Assembly: GCF_000971175.1 (NCBI RefSeq) | Contig: NZ_BBLY01000001.1 | Coordinates: 1,149,680 to 1,213,679, forward strand | Length of the DNA: 64,000 nt | Source: Demequina pelophila | GTDB taxonomy: Bacteria; Actinomycetota; Actinomycetes; Actinomycetales; Demequinaceae | Direction of reading: 5' to 3' | Shown here: in pieces, positions 21,846-29,215 of the stretch | Layout of the letters: each line of letters starts with the position of its first letter | Numbering within the stretch: the first letter of the stretch is position 1 | Made by a program: the position numbers and the translations under genes | The notes under the pieces: model-generated | The model's input: only the letters and a program-made list of their open reading frames with translations | Database searches by the model: none | Told to the model about the DNA's origin: nothing

Positions 21846-22595
21846 ATGGACATCGACATCGCGGAGCTCGCGCGCACGGCCGGCGTGACCAGCCGCACCC
21901 TGCGCCACTACGACGCGATCGGCCTGCTCCGCCCCGCGCGCACCGGCCCGGACGGCCGCCGCCGCTACGGCGAGGCCGAGCTCCTGCGCCTCCAGCACAT
22001 CCTGGTGCTGCGCGAACTGGACGTCCCGCTCGGCACCGTCGCGAGCATCGTCGACACCGACGACCCCGCACTCACCGCGGACCTGCTCCGCGACCACCAC
22101 GCCGCGCTGCTCGCCCGCAGCGCGCGCCTCGCCACACTCGCCGCCACGGTCGAGCTCACGCTCGACCACCTCGAGAAGGGAACCCCCATGACCGCGCCCG
22201 ACATGTTCGAGGGATTCGACCAGTCCCGCTACGAGCCCGAGGCGCGCGGGCGCTGGGGGGACGATGCGGTGGACCGGTCCCACGCCGCCTGGGCGGGCCT
22301 GGGCGCGGGCGGGCGGGAGGCCCACCTGGCCGAGCACGCCCAGATCGCGGCCGGCATCGCCGGCCACGCCGCCGCGGGCACGTCCCCGGACGATGCGGCG
22401 GTCCAGGCCCTGGTCGCGCGTCACCACGCGTGGGTGTCGGCCTTCTGGACGCCCGGCCGGGACGCCTACCGCGGCCTGGGCGAGATGTACGTCGAGGACC
22501 CGCGCTTCCGCAAGACCTACGAGAAGTTCGGGGAGGGCACCGCGGAACTCCTCCGCGCGGCAATCCGGATCTTCGCCGACTCGCTGCCAGACTGA
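21846..22595 (+). CDS. TipA-like MerR regulator with TipAS ligand-binding domain
   Basis: 249 aa. The N-terminal MerR winged helix (residues 1-70: IAELARTAGVTSRTLRHYDAIGLLRPAR) and a coiled dimerisation helix are followed from about residue 110 by a TipAS/albicidin-resistance fold (MFEGFDQSRYEPEARGRWG ... YVEDPRFRKTYEKFGEG). TipA-type proteins sense thiopeptide-like or other amphipathic drugs and activate their own promoter. TAGCGT lies 7 nt before the ATG. Two GGACGATGC copies fall in codons Asp-Asp-Ala at 22,259 and 22,388. It precedes two flavoreductases that may be in its regulon. Confidence 0.9.
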   Translation: MDIDIAELARTAGVTSRTLRHYDAIGLLRPARTGPDGRRRYGEAELLRLQHILVLRELDVPLGTVASIVDTDDPALTADLLRDHHAALLARSARLATLAATVELTLDHLEKGTPMTAPDMFEGFDQSRYEPEARGRWGDDAVDRSHAAWAGLGAGGREAHLAEHAQIAAGIAGHAAAGTSPDDAAVQALVARHHAWVSAFWTPGRDAYRGLGEMYVEDPRFRKTYEKFGEGTAELLRAAIRIFADSLPD

Positions 22596-22635
22596 GCCAC
22601 ACGGGCGCGCGGCGCCCGCGGGGAGGGGGACGCGG

Positions 22636-23433
22636 ATGGCGGTCATCGGACTGCTCGTGGGACAGCTGCCGCAGGCGCGCACCACACGGGCCCTCGCCTC
22701 GACCCTGCACACGCTCGTGCCGCGTGGCACCACCCTGGTGGAGCTCTCGCACGACGACCTCCCCGGCCACGGGCCGTACGACGACGAGCCGGCCCCCGCA
22801 TCGGCCCTGGCCTGGAAGCGGGCGCTCGGAGCGCTCGACGGGCTCGTCATCGTGGCGCCCACGCACGGGCGCTCGCTGCCGGGCTCGTGCAAGCACGCGC
22901 TCGACTGGGCGACCGCGACTCCGAGCGCGCTCGCGACCCTGCCCGTGGTCATCGCGGGCGCGGCGGCGCCGGGGCGCGAGCACTTCGCCGCGCTGGTGCA
23001 CCTGCGCGGGGTGCTCGCGGACGCCCGCGCGACCGTGATGGGCCAGCCGGAGCGCACGCTGGCCGTCGAGGCCGCCGACTTCGACGACGACGGCCGCTGC
23101 GTCAACGCCGAGCTCGAGGCCGAGGCCCGGGACCTGCTGCGCGCGGCCGCCGGCTTCGTCGCGCACGTCGCGCGGACCCGGCCGCACGCGGACCTCCGGC
23201 GGACGGCGGACCTGCCCATCCGCGCCGTCACCACCGCGACCGAGGACGACCCGGTGGCCGCGATCCGGCGCGCTCCCCTGCCCGCCCCCACGACTCCGTG
23301 GGCGGGAGTGCCGGTGCCCGGCGCATCGTCCTTTGTCGATACCGCGATCACCGCGGACCCGCTCTACGCGGCCGACGCGCGGCAGTTCTACGGGATGGTC
23401 GAGCGCTCGCGCACGGGCAGCCACCTCGACTGA
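22636..23433 (+). CDS. NADPH-dependent FMN reductase-like protein
   Basis: 265 aa. The first ~185 residues fit the flavodoxin-like NADPH:FMN reductase fold: GLLVGQLPQARTTRALAS at the FMN phosphate loop and VIVAPTHGRSLPGSCKHALDWA, the equivalent of the family's P-x-Y-N-x-S-x-P-G-x-LKNAIDW motif. A C-terminal ~80-residue tail is extra compared with the typical enzyme at 23,549. GGAGGGGG precedes the ATG. It starts 40 nt after the TipA-like gene in the same direction, so co-transcription is likely. Substrate unknown. Confidence 0.75.
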   Translation: MAVIGLLVGQLPQARTTRALASTLHTLVPRGTTLVELSHDDLPGHGPYDDEPAPASALAWKRALGALDGLVIVAPTHGRSLPGSCKHALDWATATPSALATLPVVIAGAAAPGREHFAALVHLRGVLADARATVMGQPERTLAVEAADFDDDGRCVNAELEAEARDLLRAAAGFVAHVARTRPHADLRRTADLPIRAVTTATEDDPVAAIRRAPLPAPTTPWAGVPVPGASSFVDTAITADPLYAADARQFYGMVERSRTGSHLD

Positions 23434-23466
23434 ACACGCGTCCAGGAAATCTTCCCGCGGCAGGAA

Positions 23467-23484
23467 TAGATGCATACGCATCTA
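23467..23484. promoter_or_regulatory. Perfect palindrome upstream of the FMN reductase
   Basis: TAGATGCATACGCATCTA, arms TAGATGC/GCATCTA, 64 nt before the reductase ATG. A likely dimeric repressor operator; the MarR-, ArsR- and TipA-type regulators nearby are all candidates. Confidence 0.65.
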
Positions 23485-23548
23485 AGTTGACGCTCCCGGA
23501 GGCGCCGTCGGCGGCGCCCCTCTCCCCTGAGACGTCAAGGAGTCACCC

Positions 23549-24109
23549 ATGCCCCGAATCGGATACATCGTCGGCTCGCTCTCGAGCGCGTCCATCAACC
23601 GCAACGTCGCCCACGCGCTGGTCGCGCTCGCGCCGGAGGGCGTCGAACTGGTCGAGCTCGACTACAGCGACCTGCCCGTCTACACCCCGGACCACGACGC
23701 CGACTACCCGGTCGCCGCGCGCGAGTGGAAGTCCGCGATCGAGGGCGTCGACGGCGTCATCATCATCACGCCCGAGTACCTGCGCTCCATCCCGGGCGCG
23801 CTCAAGAACGCGATCGACTGGGCGTCGCGGCCGTGGGGCACCAACTCCTTCAACGGCAAGCCCGTCGCGATCGCGGGCGCGTCCATCGGGGCGATCGGCA
23901 CGGCGGCCGCGCAGCAGCACCTGCGCGCGGTGCTGGGCCACCTCAACGCCCCGACGCTCGGCCAGCCCGAGGTCTTCTTGCACTACACCCCGTCCGCCTT
24001 CGACGCGCAGGGCGCCCTGATCGACGAGCAGGTCAAGGCGATCCTCGAGGGCTTCCTCGCCGCGGCCGTGGCGCACGTCGAAACGCACGCGCCGGTGGCG
24101 GTCGCGTAG
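23549..24109 (+). CDS. NADPH-dependent FMN reductase
   Basis: 186 aa, typical length for the WrbA/ChrR/azoreductase superfamily. GSLSSASINRNVAHAL binds FMN phosphate; ITPEYLRSIPGALKNAIDWASR is the signature loop; VAIAGASIGAIGTAAAQQHL is the dimer/flavin region. It probably reduces FMN, quinones or azo compounds with NADPH. A palindromic operator lies 64 nt upstream. Its last 49 codons, stop and terminator are repeated at 28,075-28,289 and partly at 26,251-26,367, an arrangement that looks like insertion or recombination at this gene's 3' end. Confidence 0.92.
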   Translation: MPRIGYIVGSLSSASINRNVAHALVALAPEGVELVELDYSDLPVYTPDHDADYPVAAREWKSAIEGVDGVIIITPEYLRSIPGALKNAIDWASRPWGTNSFNGKPVAIAGASIGAIGTAAAQQHLRAVLGHLNAPTLGQPEVFLHYTPSAFDAQGALIDEQVKAILEGFLAAAVAHVETHAPVAVA

Positions 24110-24173
24110 GCGGTTCCGGGCCTCGTTCGAAAGGCCTCGAGGACGCCCCGTCCAGCATCGCGCCGGGCGGGGC
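23958..24173 (+). repeat. Reductase 3'-end repeat R1
   Basis: 216 nt covering the last 50 codons of the FMN reductase plus its hairpin (GCCCCG 24,145-24,150 with CGGGGC 24,168-24,173). Nearly identical to R3 (28,075-28,289); R2 (26,251-26,367) is a shorter copy. All are in direct orientation. Confidence 0.9.
24145..24173 (+). terminator. Terminator of the FMN reductase
   Basis: GCCCCG/CGGGGC stem with extra GC pairing, followed by CCTTT. The same stem is conserved in R2 (26,338-26,366) and R3 (28,262-28,289). Confidence 0.7.
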
Positions 24174-24290
24174 CCTTTGCGGAAGACTCGCCAAGCCTTC
24201 TGCCCCGACGGGCCCTTCGGGCCCGGCCTGCCCGCTCGGGCACCCCGGAGGGATGTTGCCCCCCTACCCGCGCGAGTTCCGCGGTGGTAG

Positions 24291-25142
24291 CTACGTGCGC
24301 GCAGCGTGCGTGCTCAGGCGGCTGAACTGCGCATGCAGGAGCGGTGCGATCTCCTGCAGGGCGTCGTGCACCGCCACCGCCGCGGCGAGCCCTTCAGCGG
24401 TCGCAACCACCCGGACCCCCCGGCGATCGCCCTCGATGTCCCGCTCCCGCGTCACCAGGCCGTCGCGCTCGAGCACGTCGATCAGGTAGGTCGCACCCGC
24501 AGGCGAGAGCCCGAGCTCGGCGGCGATGGTCGACGGGCGGCAGTCGGCTTCCGCGCACACGACGATGACCGCGAGGATGCGTCGACCGTGCACCTTTCCC
24601 TCGCGCTCCGCGCCCAGCCGCGCGACGATCTCCTGCGTGAGCTGCAGCCCGACCAGCGCCACTCCCCGGGCGAGGCTCCACGCGTCGTGCGATTCGTCGG
24701 AGCCGTGATCCGCGGCCGGGTGCTCAGGCCCTCGGGCCTGCGTCGCGCTCACCACCTCGGCCGCCAGGGCCGTCGCCTCAGCGTAGAACGCGCTCAGATC
24801 TGCGGCCGTGCGCGCGGCCGCCCGCTCGCCTGCGGCGGTCAGTCGGTAGACGCGCTGCCGGCGATCCTGCGCCGAGCGCTCCGATGTCACGAGACCGCGC
24901 CCGGTCAGGTCGCGGACGAACGAGAGCGCCTGGCCACGGTCCAGCCCCGTCACCTCGGCGAGGACGGGCACCGTGGCGGGTCCGCGCGACGCCAGGTACT
25001 CGAGGGCGAGGAGCTGGCCGTCGTCGATGTAGTCGGTGCCGAAGTGCCGATCGAACACAGCGGTGAAGCCGTTCGCATAGGAGCGGATCGCCTCGACCAG
25101 CCGCCAGGACGAGGCGATCTCTCTGCGCCCGGGTGCGTCCAT
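24291..25142 (-). CDS. Tandem (double) MarR-type regulator
   Basis: 283 aa, about twice the length of ordinary MarR proteins. Two winged-helix units are visible. The first (residues ~20-115) has the recognition region TGLDRGQALSFVRDLTGRG followed by the wing SAQDRRQRVYRLTAAG. The second (~170-270) has LGLSPAGATYLIDVLERDG followed by DIEGDRRGVRVVATAEG. MarR proteins act as dimers, so this may be a single-chain dimer. It is transcribed with its neighbour CPBP protease in the same direction (92-nt gap), within a cassette bracketed by reductase-derived repeats. ATG 25,142 was chosen from domain length. Confidence 0.75.
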   Translation of the reverse strand: MDAPGRREIASSWRLVEAIRSYANGFTAVFDRHFGTDYIDDGQLLALEYLASRGPATVPVLAEVTGLDRGQALSFVRDLTGRGLVTSERSAQDRRQRVYRLTAAGERAAARTAADLSAFYAEATALAAEVVSATQARGPEHPAADHGSDESHDAWSLARGVALVGLQLTQEIVARLGAEREGKVHGRRILAVIVVCAEADCRPSTIAAELGLSPAGATYLIDVLERDGLVTRERDIEGDRRGVRVVATAEGLAAAVAVHDALQEIAPLLHAQFSRLSTHAART

Positions 25143-25234
25143 CGCCTCACGGTACCGCCGTGCGGAGGGGTGCCGAACCACGCCGCCGGGAGGACCGCCG
25201 CCAGGTCGCGGCGGGCCGCCCGGCTCGACGTCGC

Positions 25235-26062
25235 TCAGGCGGAGGTCTCGGCCTTCTGCTTCGACTTGCGGGTGCCGTCGAGGTTGTATCGGAACGCGAC
25301 GAGCATGAGGATCAACGACAGGTACATCGCGACCTGACCGATCGTGGCACCGAGGCCCGAGATGCTCGCCACCGTGGCCTCGCCGCCGACGGCCTTGTTC
25401 ACCAGGCTTCCCCAGTCCCACAGCGCGTGCATGAGCATCGCGGCCACGAGGCTCCCGGTCACGCGCCGGGTCAGGTAGAAGGTGGATCCGGCCAGGAACG
25501 CCGCGAGGATCTGAAACGCCGTCGAGCTCGCCGGCGCACCGAAGGCGATGTTGATGATGTGCAGCAGACCGAACATCAGGCACGTGATGAACCACGAGAG
25601 CACCTCACCCACGCTTCCGCGCGCACCGGTGAGCAGGATGCCTCGCGACACCAACTCCTCGGAGAAGCCGACGAGCAGCACGCCCGCGCCAATGGTGAGC
25701 ACATGGGTCATCTCGAGCGCGCCGAAGTCCGCGCCCGCGAAGGACATCAGGCCGCCGATGGTGAAGATGATCGGCACAATGACGAGCCAGCGCGGCACGT
25801 TGCGCGTCCGCTCCCGCAGGGCCGGTCCCCACCAGCCGAGCAGCGACGTGACGATCACCAGGTACGCCGCTCCGACGGCCACCGGGATCAGGATCCCCTC
25901 GAGCGCGCTCTGCTGGGTGTCCTGCACCGCCTCGTAGTCGATGTCGAACACGGTCCACATCGCGAAAACGACCGCCATATAGCCGATGAACACCGCGAGC
26001 CCGATCCAAAGGTTCGGCTTCACCTTCACATCGATTGACTGAGATTCAGGTTGAGTTGCCAT
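25235..26062 (-). CDS. CPBP-family intramembrane metalloprotease
   Basis: 275 aa, about eight hydrophobic segments. The catalytic motifs of CAAX/bacteriocin-processing (CPBP, Abi) proteases are intact: Glu135-Glu136-x3-Arg140 (EELVSR), FGLLH with His168, and HALWD with His212/Asp216. It may cleave prenylated or membrane substrates, confer self-immunity to a bacteriocin, or process a peptide. GGGAGGGA precedes ATG 26,062. The upstream region is unusually AT-rich for this chromosome. It is paired with the double-MarR gene downstream. Confidence 0.88.
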   Translation of the reverse strand: MATQPESQSIDVKVKPNLWIGLAVFIGYMAVVFAMWTVFDIDYEAVQDTQQSALEGILIPVAVGAAYLVIVTSLLGWWGPALRERTRNVPRWLVIVPIIFTIGGLMSFAGADFGALEMTHVLTIGAGVLLVGFSEELVSRGILLTGARGSVGEVLSWFITCLMFGLLHIINIAFGAPASSTAFQILAAFLAGSTFYLTRRVTGSLVAAMLMHALWDWGSLVNKAVGGEATVASISGLGATIGQVAMYLSLILMLVAFRYNLDGTRKSKQKAETSA

Positions 26063-26120
26063 GCGAGTCCCTCCCCCGGACTGCCAGCGAGGCCCAGATG
26101 CGTCGCTAATCGAGAACTTA

Positions 26121-26156
26121 CCGACAAGCAACCTATTTGGAAACACGATTTGTCGG
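26121..26156. promoter_or_regulatory. Inverted repeat in the CPBP promoter region
   Basis: CCGACAA (26,121-26,127) and TTGTCGG (26,150-26,156) flank an AT-rich core about 60-95 nt upstream of the CPBP ATG. A candidate operator for the adjacent double-MarR regulator, with half-site spacing of about 29 nt centre to centre. Confidence 0.45.
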
Positions 26157-26250
26157 ATTTGTACACCTGCCAGGCGCAGGAGTCTCGAGCCCGTGGCGCG
26201 CACCGCACGTCACCAGCGGACTCGCCTGACCCCCGGCACAGTGTCGTAGC

Positions 26251-26302
26251 CGCCGCGGCCAGGCCGCACGTCGAAACGCACGCGCCGGTGCCGGTCGCGT
26301 AG
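26251..26302 (+). pseudogene. Remnant of FMN reductase 3' end (R2)
   Basis: Frame-preserving fragment ending HVETHAPVPVA and TAG, matching the last residues of the reductase at 23,549-24,109 (HVETHAPVAVA). Homology continues through the terminator to 26,367. No start or upstream domain remains. Confidence 0.8.
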
Positions 26303-26367
26303 GCGGCTCCCGGCCCCCTTCGGAAGGCCCCCGGGAGGCCCCGTCCGGCATCGCGCCGGGCGGGGCC
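26251..26367 (+). repeat. Reductase 3'-end repeat R2
   Basis: 117-nt truncated direct copy of R1/R3, including the terminator stem. It lies between the MarR/CPBP cassette and the ArsR/MFS cassette. Confidence 0.85.
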
Positions 26368-26408
26368 TCCAGGGGCATCCGGTGCGCGCCGCGACCGACC
26401 TGTGTAAG

Positions 26409-26430
26409 TATCTGCATATGAATGCAGATA
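26409..26430. promoter_or_regulatory. Palindromic operator overlapping the arsR-like start codon
   Basis: Arms TATCTGCAT (26,409-26,417) and ATGCAGATA (26,422-26,430) with centre ATGA, which contains the ATG at 26,418. A 22-nt ArsR/SmtB-type operator placed to block initiation of its own operon. Confidence 0.7.
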
Positions 26431-26783
26431 GCGGTGAAGCGCTCGGCCCGGACGACACCTACGTGGAGCTCGCCGTCGAGGTCTTCGCGATGCTGGCCGA
26501 CGCCACGCGCGTGCGCATCATCCTCGCGCTGCGCGACACCGAACTGCCCGTGAACACACTCGCCGAGGTGGTCGGCAAGTCCCCCGCCGCGGTCTCCCAG
26601 CACCTCGCCAAGCTCCGCCTCGCGCGCATCGTCCTCACCCGCCACGAGGGAACCAAGGTGTTCTACCGGCTCGCCGACGAGCACGCCCGCCAACTGGTCG
26701 CGGATGCGATCCACCAGGCCGAGCACGCGCTGAGCGAGGCGCCGGCCCACCACCGCGTGACGTACGCGCGCGAGGCGCGCTGA
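26418..26783 (+). CDS. ArsR/SmtB-family repressor
   Basis: 121 aa, canonical winged helix: FAMLADATRVRIILALRDTELPV, then the recognition helix SPAAVSQHLAKLRLARIV and the wing RHEGTKVFYRLAD. The last helix carries D-x-H ... H-x3-H (DEHARQLVADAIHQAEHA), close to the alpha5 metal site of CzrA/SmtB (D, H, H, H/E), but the third position is Gln, so Zn/Ni/Co sensing is possible but altered. The start overlaps a palindrome, and a TAAGTA box is near. Its stop overlaps the MFS start (TGATG), giving a regulator-exporter operon. Confidence 0.9.
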   Translation: MNADSGEALGPDDTYVELAVEVFAMLADATRVRIILALRDTELPVNTLAEVVGKSPAAVSQHLAKLRLARIVLTRHEGTKVFYRLADEHARQLVADAIHQAEHALSEAPAHHRVTYAREAR

Positions 26784-28054
26784 TGCTTCGGGTCCTGGGG
26801 AACCGCACCTACGCGAGGCTCTTCGCCGCGCAGGTGGTCGCGCTGCTGGGCACGGGCCTGCTCACGGTCGCGCTGGGGCTGCTCGCGTTCGACATCGCCG
26901 GCGACCACGCCGGGTCGGTGCTCGGGACCGCGCTGACCATGAAGATGGTCGCGTATGTGGGCGTCGCCCCGATGATCGCGGCCGTGGTGGACCGTCTGCC
27001 CAAGAAGACGGTTCTGGTCGCCGCCGACGCGGTGCGGCTCGCGATCGCCGTCGCGTTGCCATTCGTGGACCAGGCGTGGCAGATCTACGTCCTCATCTTC
27101 ATCCTGCAGTCCGCGTCAGCGACCTTCACCCCGGCCTTCCAGTCGCTGATCCCGGCGGTCCTGCCGGACGCCCGCGACTACACGCGCGCGCTGTCGCTGT
27201 CGCGACTCGCGTACGACCTCGAGTCGCTGCTCAGCCCCACCATCGCCGCGGCCCTCCTCACGGTGATCAGCTACCACCACCTCTTCGGCGGCACTGCGGT
27301 CGGCTTCGCAGGGTCGGCGGCGCTGGTGCTCGCATCCCGACTGCCGGCGCACGCCGATGCGGGTGGCGGCATGACGTTCTGGCAGCGCCTGCCGCTCGGG
27401 GTCACGGTGGTGGCGCGCACCCCCACGCTGCGGTTCCTGATGCTCACCAACGTGGCGGTCGCCGCCGGCACCGCGCTGGTCCTGGTGAACTCCGTGGTCT
27501 ACGCCCGCGCGGTGTTCGACCGGGACGAGGCCGCCGTCGCCATCGCGCTCGCAGCGTACGGCGTCGGATCGCTCGCGATGGCCTTCGTGATCCCCCGGCT
27601 GACCGAGCGCTTCGGCGTGATCCGCACCATGGCCGGTGGCGCCGTCGGCGTGGTCCTCGGGCTCGCGGCGGCCTGGGCGGTCACCGGAGTCGCCGCAGCC
27701 TCCGGCCGAGGATGGCCCGCACTGCTCGCCACCTGGGCGCTGCTGGGCGTCTCGACGTCGCTGATGAACACGCCGTCCTCGCGGCTGCTGGCGGACGCCT
27801 CGACCCCCGAGAACCGCAACCTCGTCTACACCGCGCAGTTCGCGCTGTCGCACGCGTGCTTCCTGGTCACCTACCCGATCGCGGGATGGATCGGAGCGCG
27901 CAGCCTCTCACTGGCGACCGCCGCACTCCTCGCGCTGGCCCTCGCGGCGACGGTGGCGGCGATCGCCTACGCCGCGGCGACCCGACTGCGGACCACGAGC
28001 GACGCACCGCCCGTACGTGAACCGGAGCCGGAGCACGAGGACGTCGTCGGGTAG
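26783..28054 (+). CDS. MFS efflux transporter
   Basis: 423 aa, about 10-12 hydrophobic helices. LFAAQVVALLGTGLLTVALG in TM1 and VVDRLPKKTVLVAADAVRLAI (the TM2-3 loop motif) resemble MFS exporters of the macrolide/nickel-resistance branch, and the protein ends in an acidic tail with one His. Coupling to an ArsR repressor suggests a metal ion or a thiol-reactive drug as cargo, but this is inference. It ends 21 nt before repeat R3, so the operon uses the duplicated reductase terminator. Confidence 0.85.
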   Translation: MLRVLGNRTYARLFAAQVVALLGTGLLTVALGLLAFDIAGDHAGSVLGTALTMKMVAYVGVAPMIAAVVDRLPKKTVLVAADAVRLAIAVALPFVDQAWQIYVLIFILQSASATFTPAFQSLIPAVLPDARDYTRALSLSRLAYDLESLLSPTIAAALLTVISYHHLFGGTAVGFAGSAALVLASRLPAHADAGGGMTFWQRLPLGVTVVARTPTLRFLMLTNVAVAAGTALVLVNSVVYARAVFDRDEAAVAIALAAYGVGSLAMAFVIPRLTERFGVIRTMAGGAVGVVLGLAAAWAVTGVAAASGRGWPALLATWALLGVSTSLMNTPSSRLLADASTPENRNLVYTAQFALSHACFLVTYPIAGWIGARSLSLATAALLALALAATVAAIAYAAATRLRTTSDAPPVREPEPEHEDVVG

Positions 28055-28074
28055 GCGATCGCAAGCGCACAAGG

Positions 28075-28226
28075 TCGGCCAGCCCGAGGTGTTCTTGCAC
28101 TACACCCCGTCCGCCTTCGACGCGCAGGGCGCCCTGATCGACGAGCAGGTCAAGGCGATCCTCGAGGGCTTCCTCGCCGCGGCCGTGGCGCACGTCGAGA
28201 CGCACGCGCCGGTGGCGGTCGCGTAG
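28075..28226 (+). pseudogene. Remnant of FMN reductase 3' end (R3)
   Basis: Encodes the last ~50 residues of the reductase (GQPEVFLHYTPSAFDAQG through HAPVAVA) and its TAG, almost unchanged from 23,958-24,109, but with no start codon or N-terminal part. It is in the same orientation as the parent gene. Confidence 0.88.
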
Positions 28227-28289
28227 GCGGTTCCCGGCCTCGTTCGGAAGACCCCCGGGAGGCCCCGTCGGCATCGCGCCGGGCGGGGC
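28075..28289 (+). repeat. Reductase 3'-end repeat R3
   Basis: 215-nt direct copy of R1 including the terminator hairpin (28,262-28,289). It marks the right boundary of the region holding the two regulator cassettes. The rest of the gap to 28,370 shows nothing. Confidence 0.9.
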
Positions 28290-28370
28290 TCACCGCTTCA
28301 GCTGACTCCGCACGGCGGCTCAGGCCGGAGTCACGCGCCCGCCCGCGGCGACCTTACCTGCGGACTGGCG

Positions 28371-29108
28371 TCAGCCCTCCTCGCCCATCTGCTCGAAGAC
28401 CGCGACGGCGTCGTCCGTGTACTCGGGGCACAGCAGGTGCGCGAACAGCGCCCCCGAGACCGCGGATGCGGAGGCGTCCACGGCCTCCTCGGCCGCCGCC
28501 TCGTCGTCCGTCAGCGCCGACTCGAACGCGCCGCCGATCAGCGCCTTGGCGAACACGTCGCCGAACGCCTCGCCGTAGGAGGCGCCGTCCTCGACCGCCG
28601 AACAGACCATGTCGGCCGCGCTGAGCGCCGGCCCGGCGGCCATCCCGGTCGACCCGTCCTGCTCGATCATCGAGGCGAGCAGGATCTCGCGTCCCGCGCG
28701 GTCGAGCTCGTCGGACATGCCCGCGAGCGCGTAGAACTGCGCCTCGGAGAGCCCATCCGGATTGGAGTCGTCGCTCAGCGCCTCCTCGTAGTCCTCCCCG
28801 TCGAGCGCAAGCCCCAGGTACTCGCTGCGCTCCTCCGCGGTCAGCGCCAGCGCCGGGGAGTCGGCGATGTCCCAGTCCTCCGTCGGATACTCGGCGGCGA
28901 TCCGGTCGACGATGGTCTCGACCGCCTCCTCCGCGGTCTCGGACGGGGTCGCCTCCGTTGCCGCCTCGGCCGTCTCGGCCGTCTCTGTGGCGGCCTCGGC
29001 CGCCGACCTCGTCGACGCCGCGTCGGGCTCCTCCGCCGAGTCCGACGAGCAGCCCGCCAGGGCGAGTGCGGCCGCCGCAATGGCGGCGAACGAGGTGACG
29101 TGCTTCAT
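28371..29108 (-). CDS. Lipoprotein with DUF732-like C-terminus
   Basis: 245 aa. The signal peptide ends in a lipobox LAGC (Cys20), followed by an Ala/Thr/Glu-rich low-complexity stretch to ~60. The C-terminal part has two cysteines in the contexts MVCSAVEDGASYGEAFGDVF and HLLCPEYTDDAV, the layout of DUF732-type exported proteins, in which they may form a disulfide. Function unknown. AGGGGG lies before the ATG. Monocistronic, divergent from the photolyase. Confidence 0.85.
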   Translation of the reverse strand: MKHVTSFAAIAAAALALAGCSSDSAEEPDAASTRSAAEAATETAETAEAATEATPSETAEEAVETIVDRIAAEYPTEDWDIADSPALALTAEERSEYLGLALDGEDYEEALSDDSNPDGLSEAQFYALAGMSDELDRAGREILLASMIEQDGSTGMAAGPALSAADMVCSAVEDGASYGEAFGDVFAKALIGGAFESALTDDEAAAEEAVDASASAVSGALFAHLLCPEYTDDAVAVFEQMGEEG

Positions 29109-29215
29109 GCGATCCCCCTAAGGTGACGAATAGGACAATTCTACCGGGCCACCCTCGCCGGAATGCCGCGCCGCCCCTCGCGCGTTCGCCCAGGCATGAG
29201 CCCCGAGGCACCGCG

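Noticed and set aside
26418..28054. Assigning the ArsR/MFS pair to nickel resistance
   Set aside because: The metal site is incomplete and the transporter lacks a His-rich region, so the cargo is left open.
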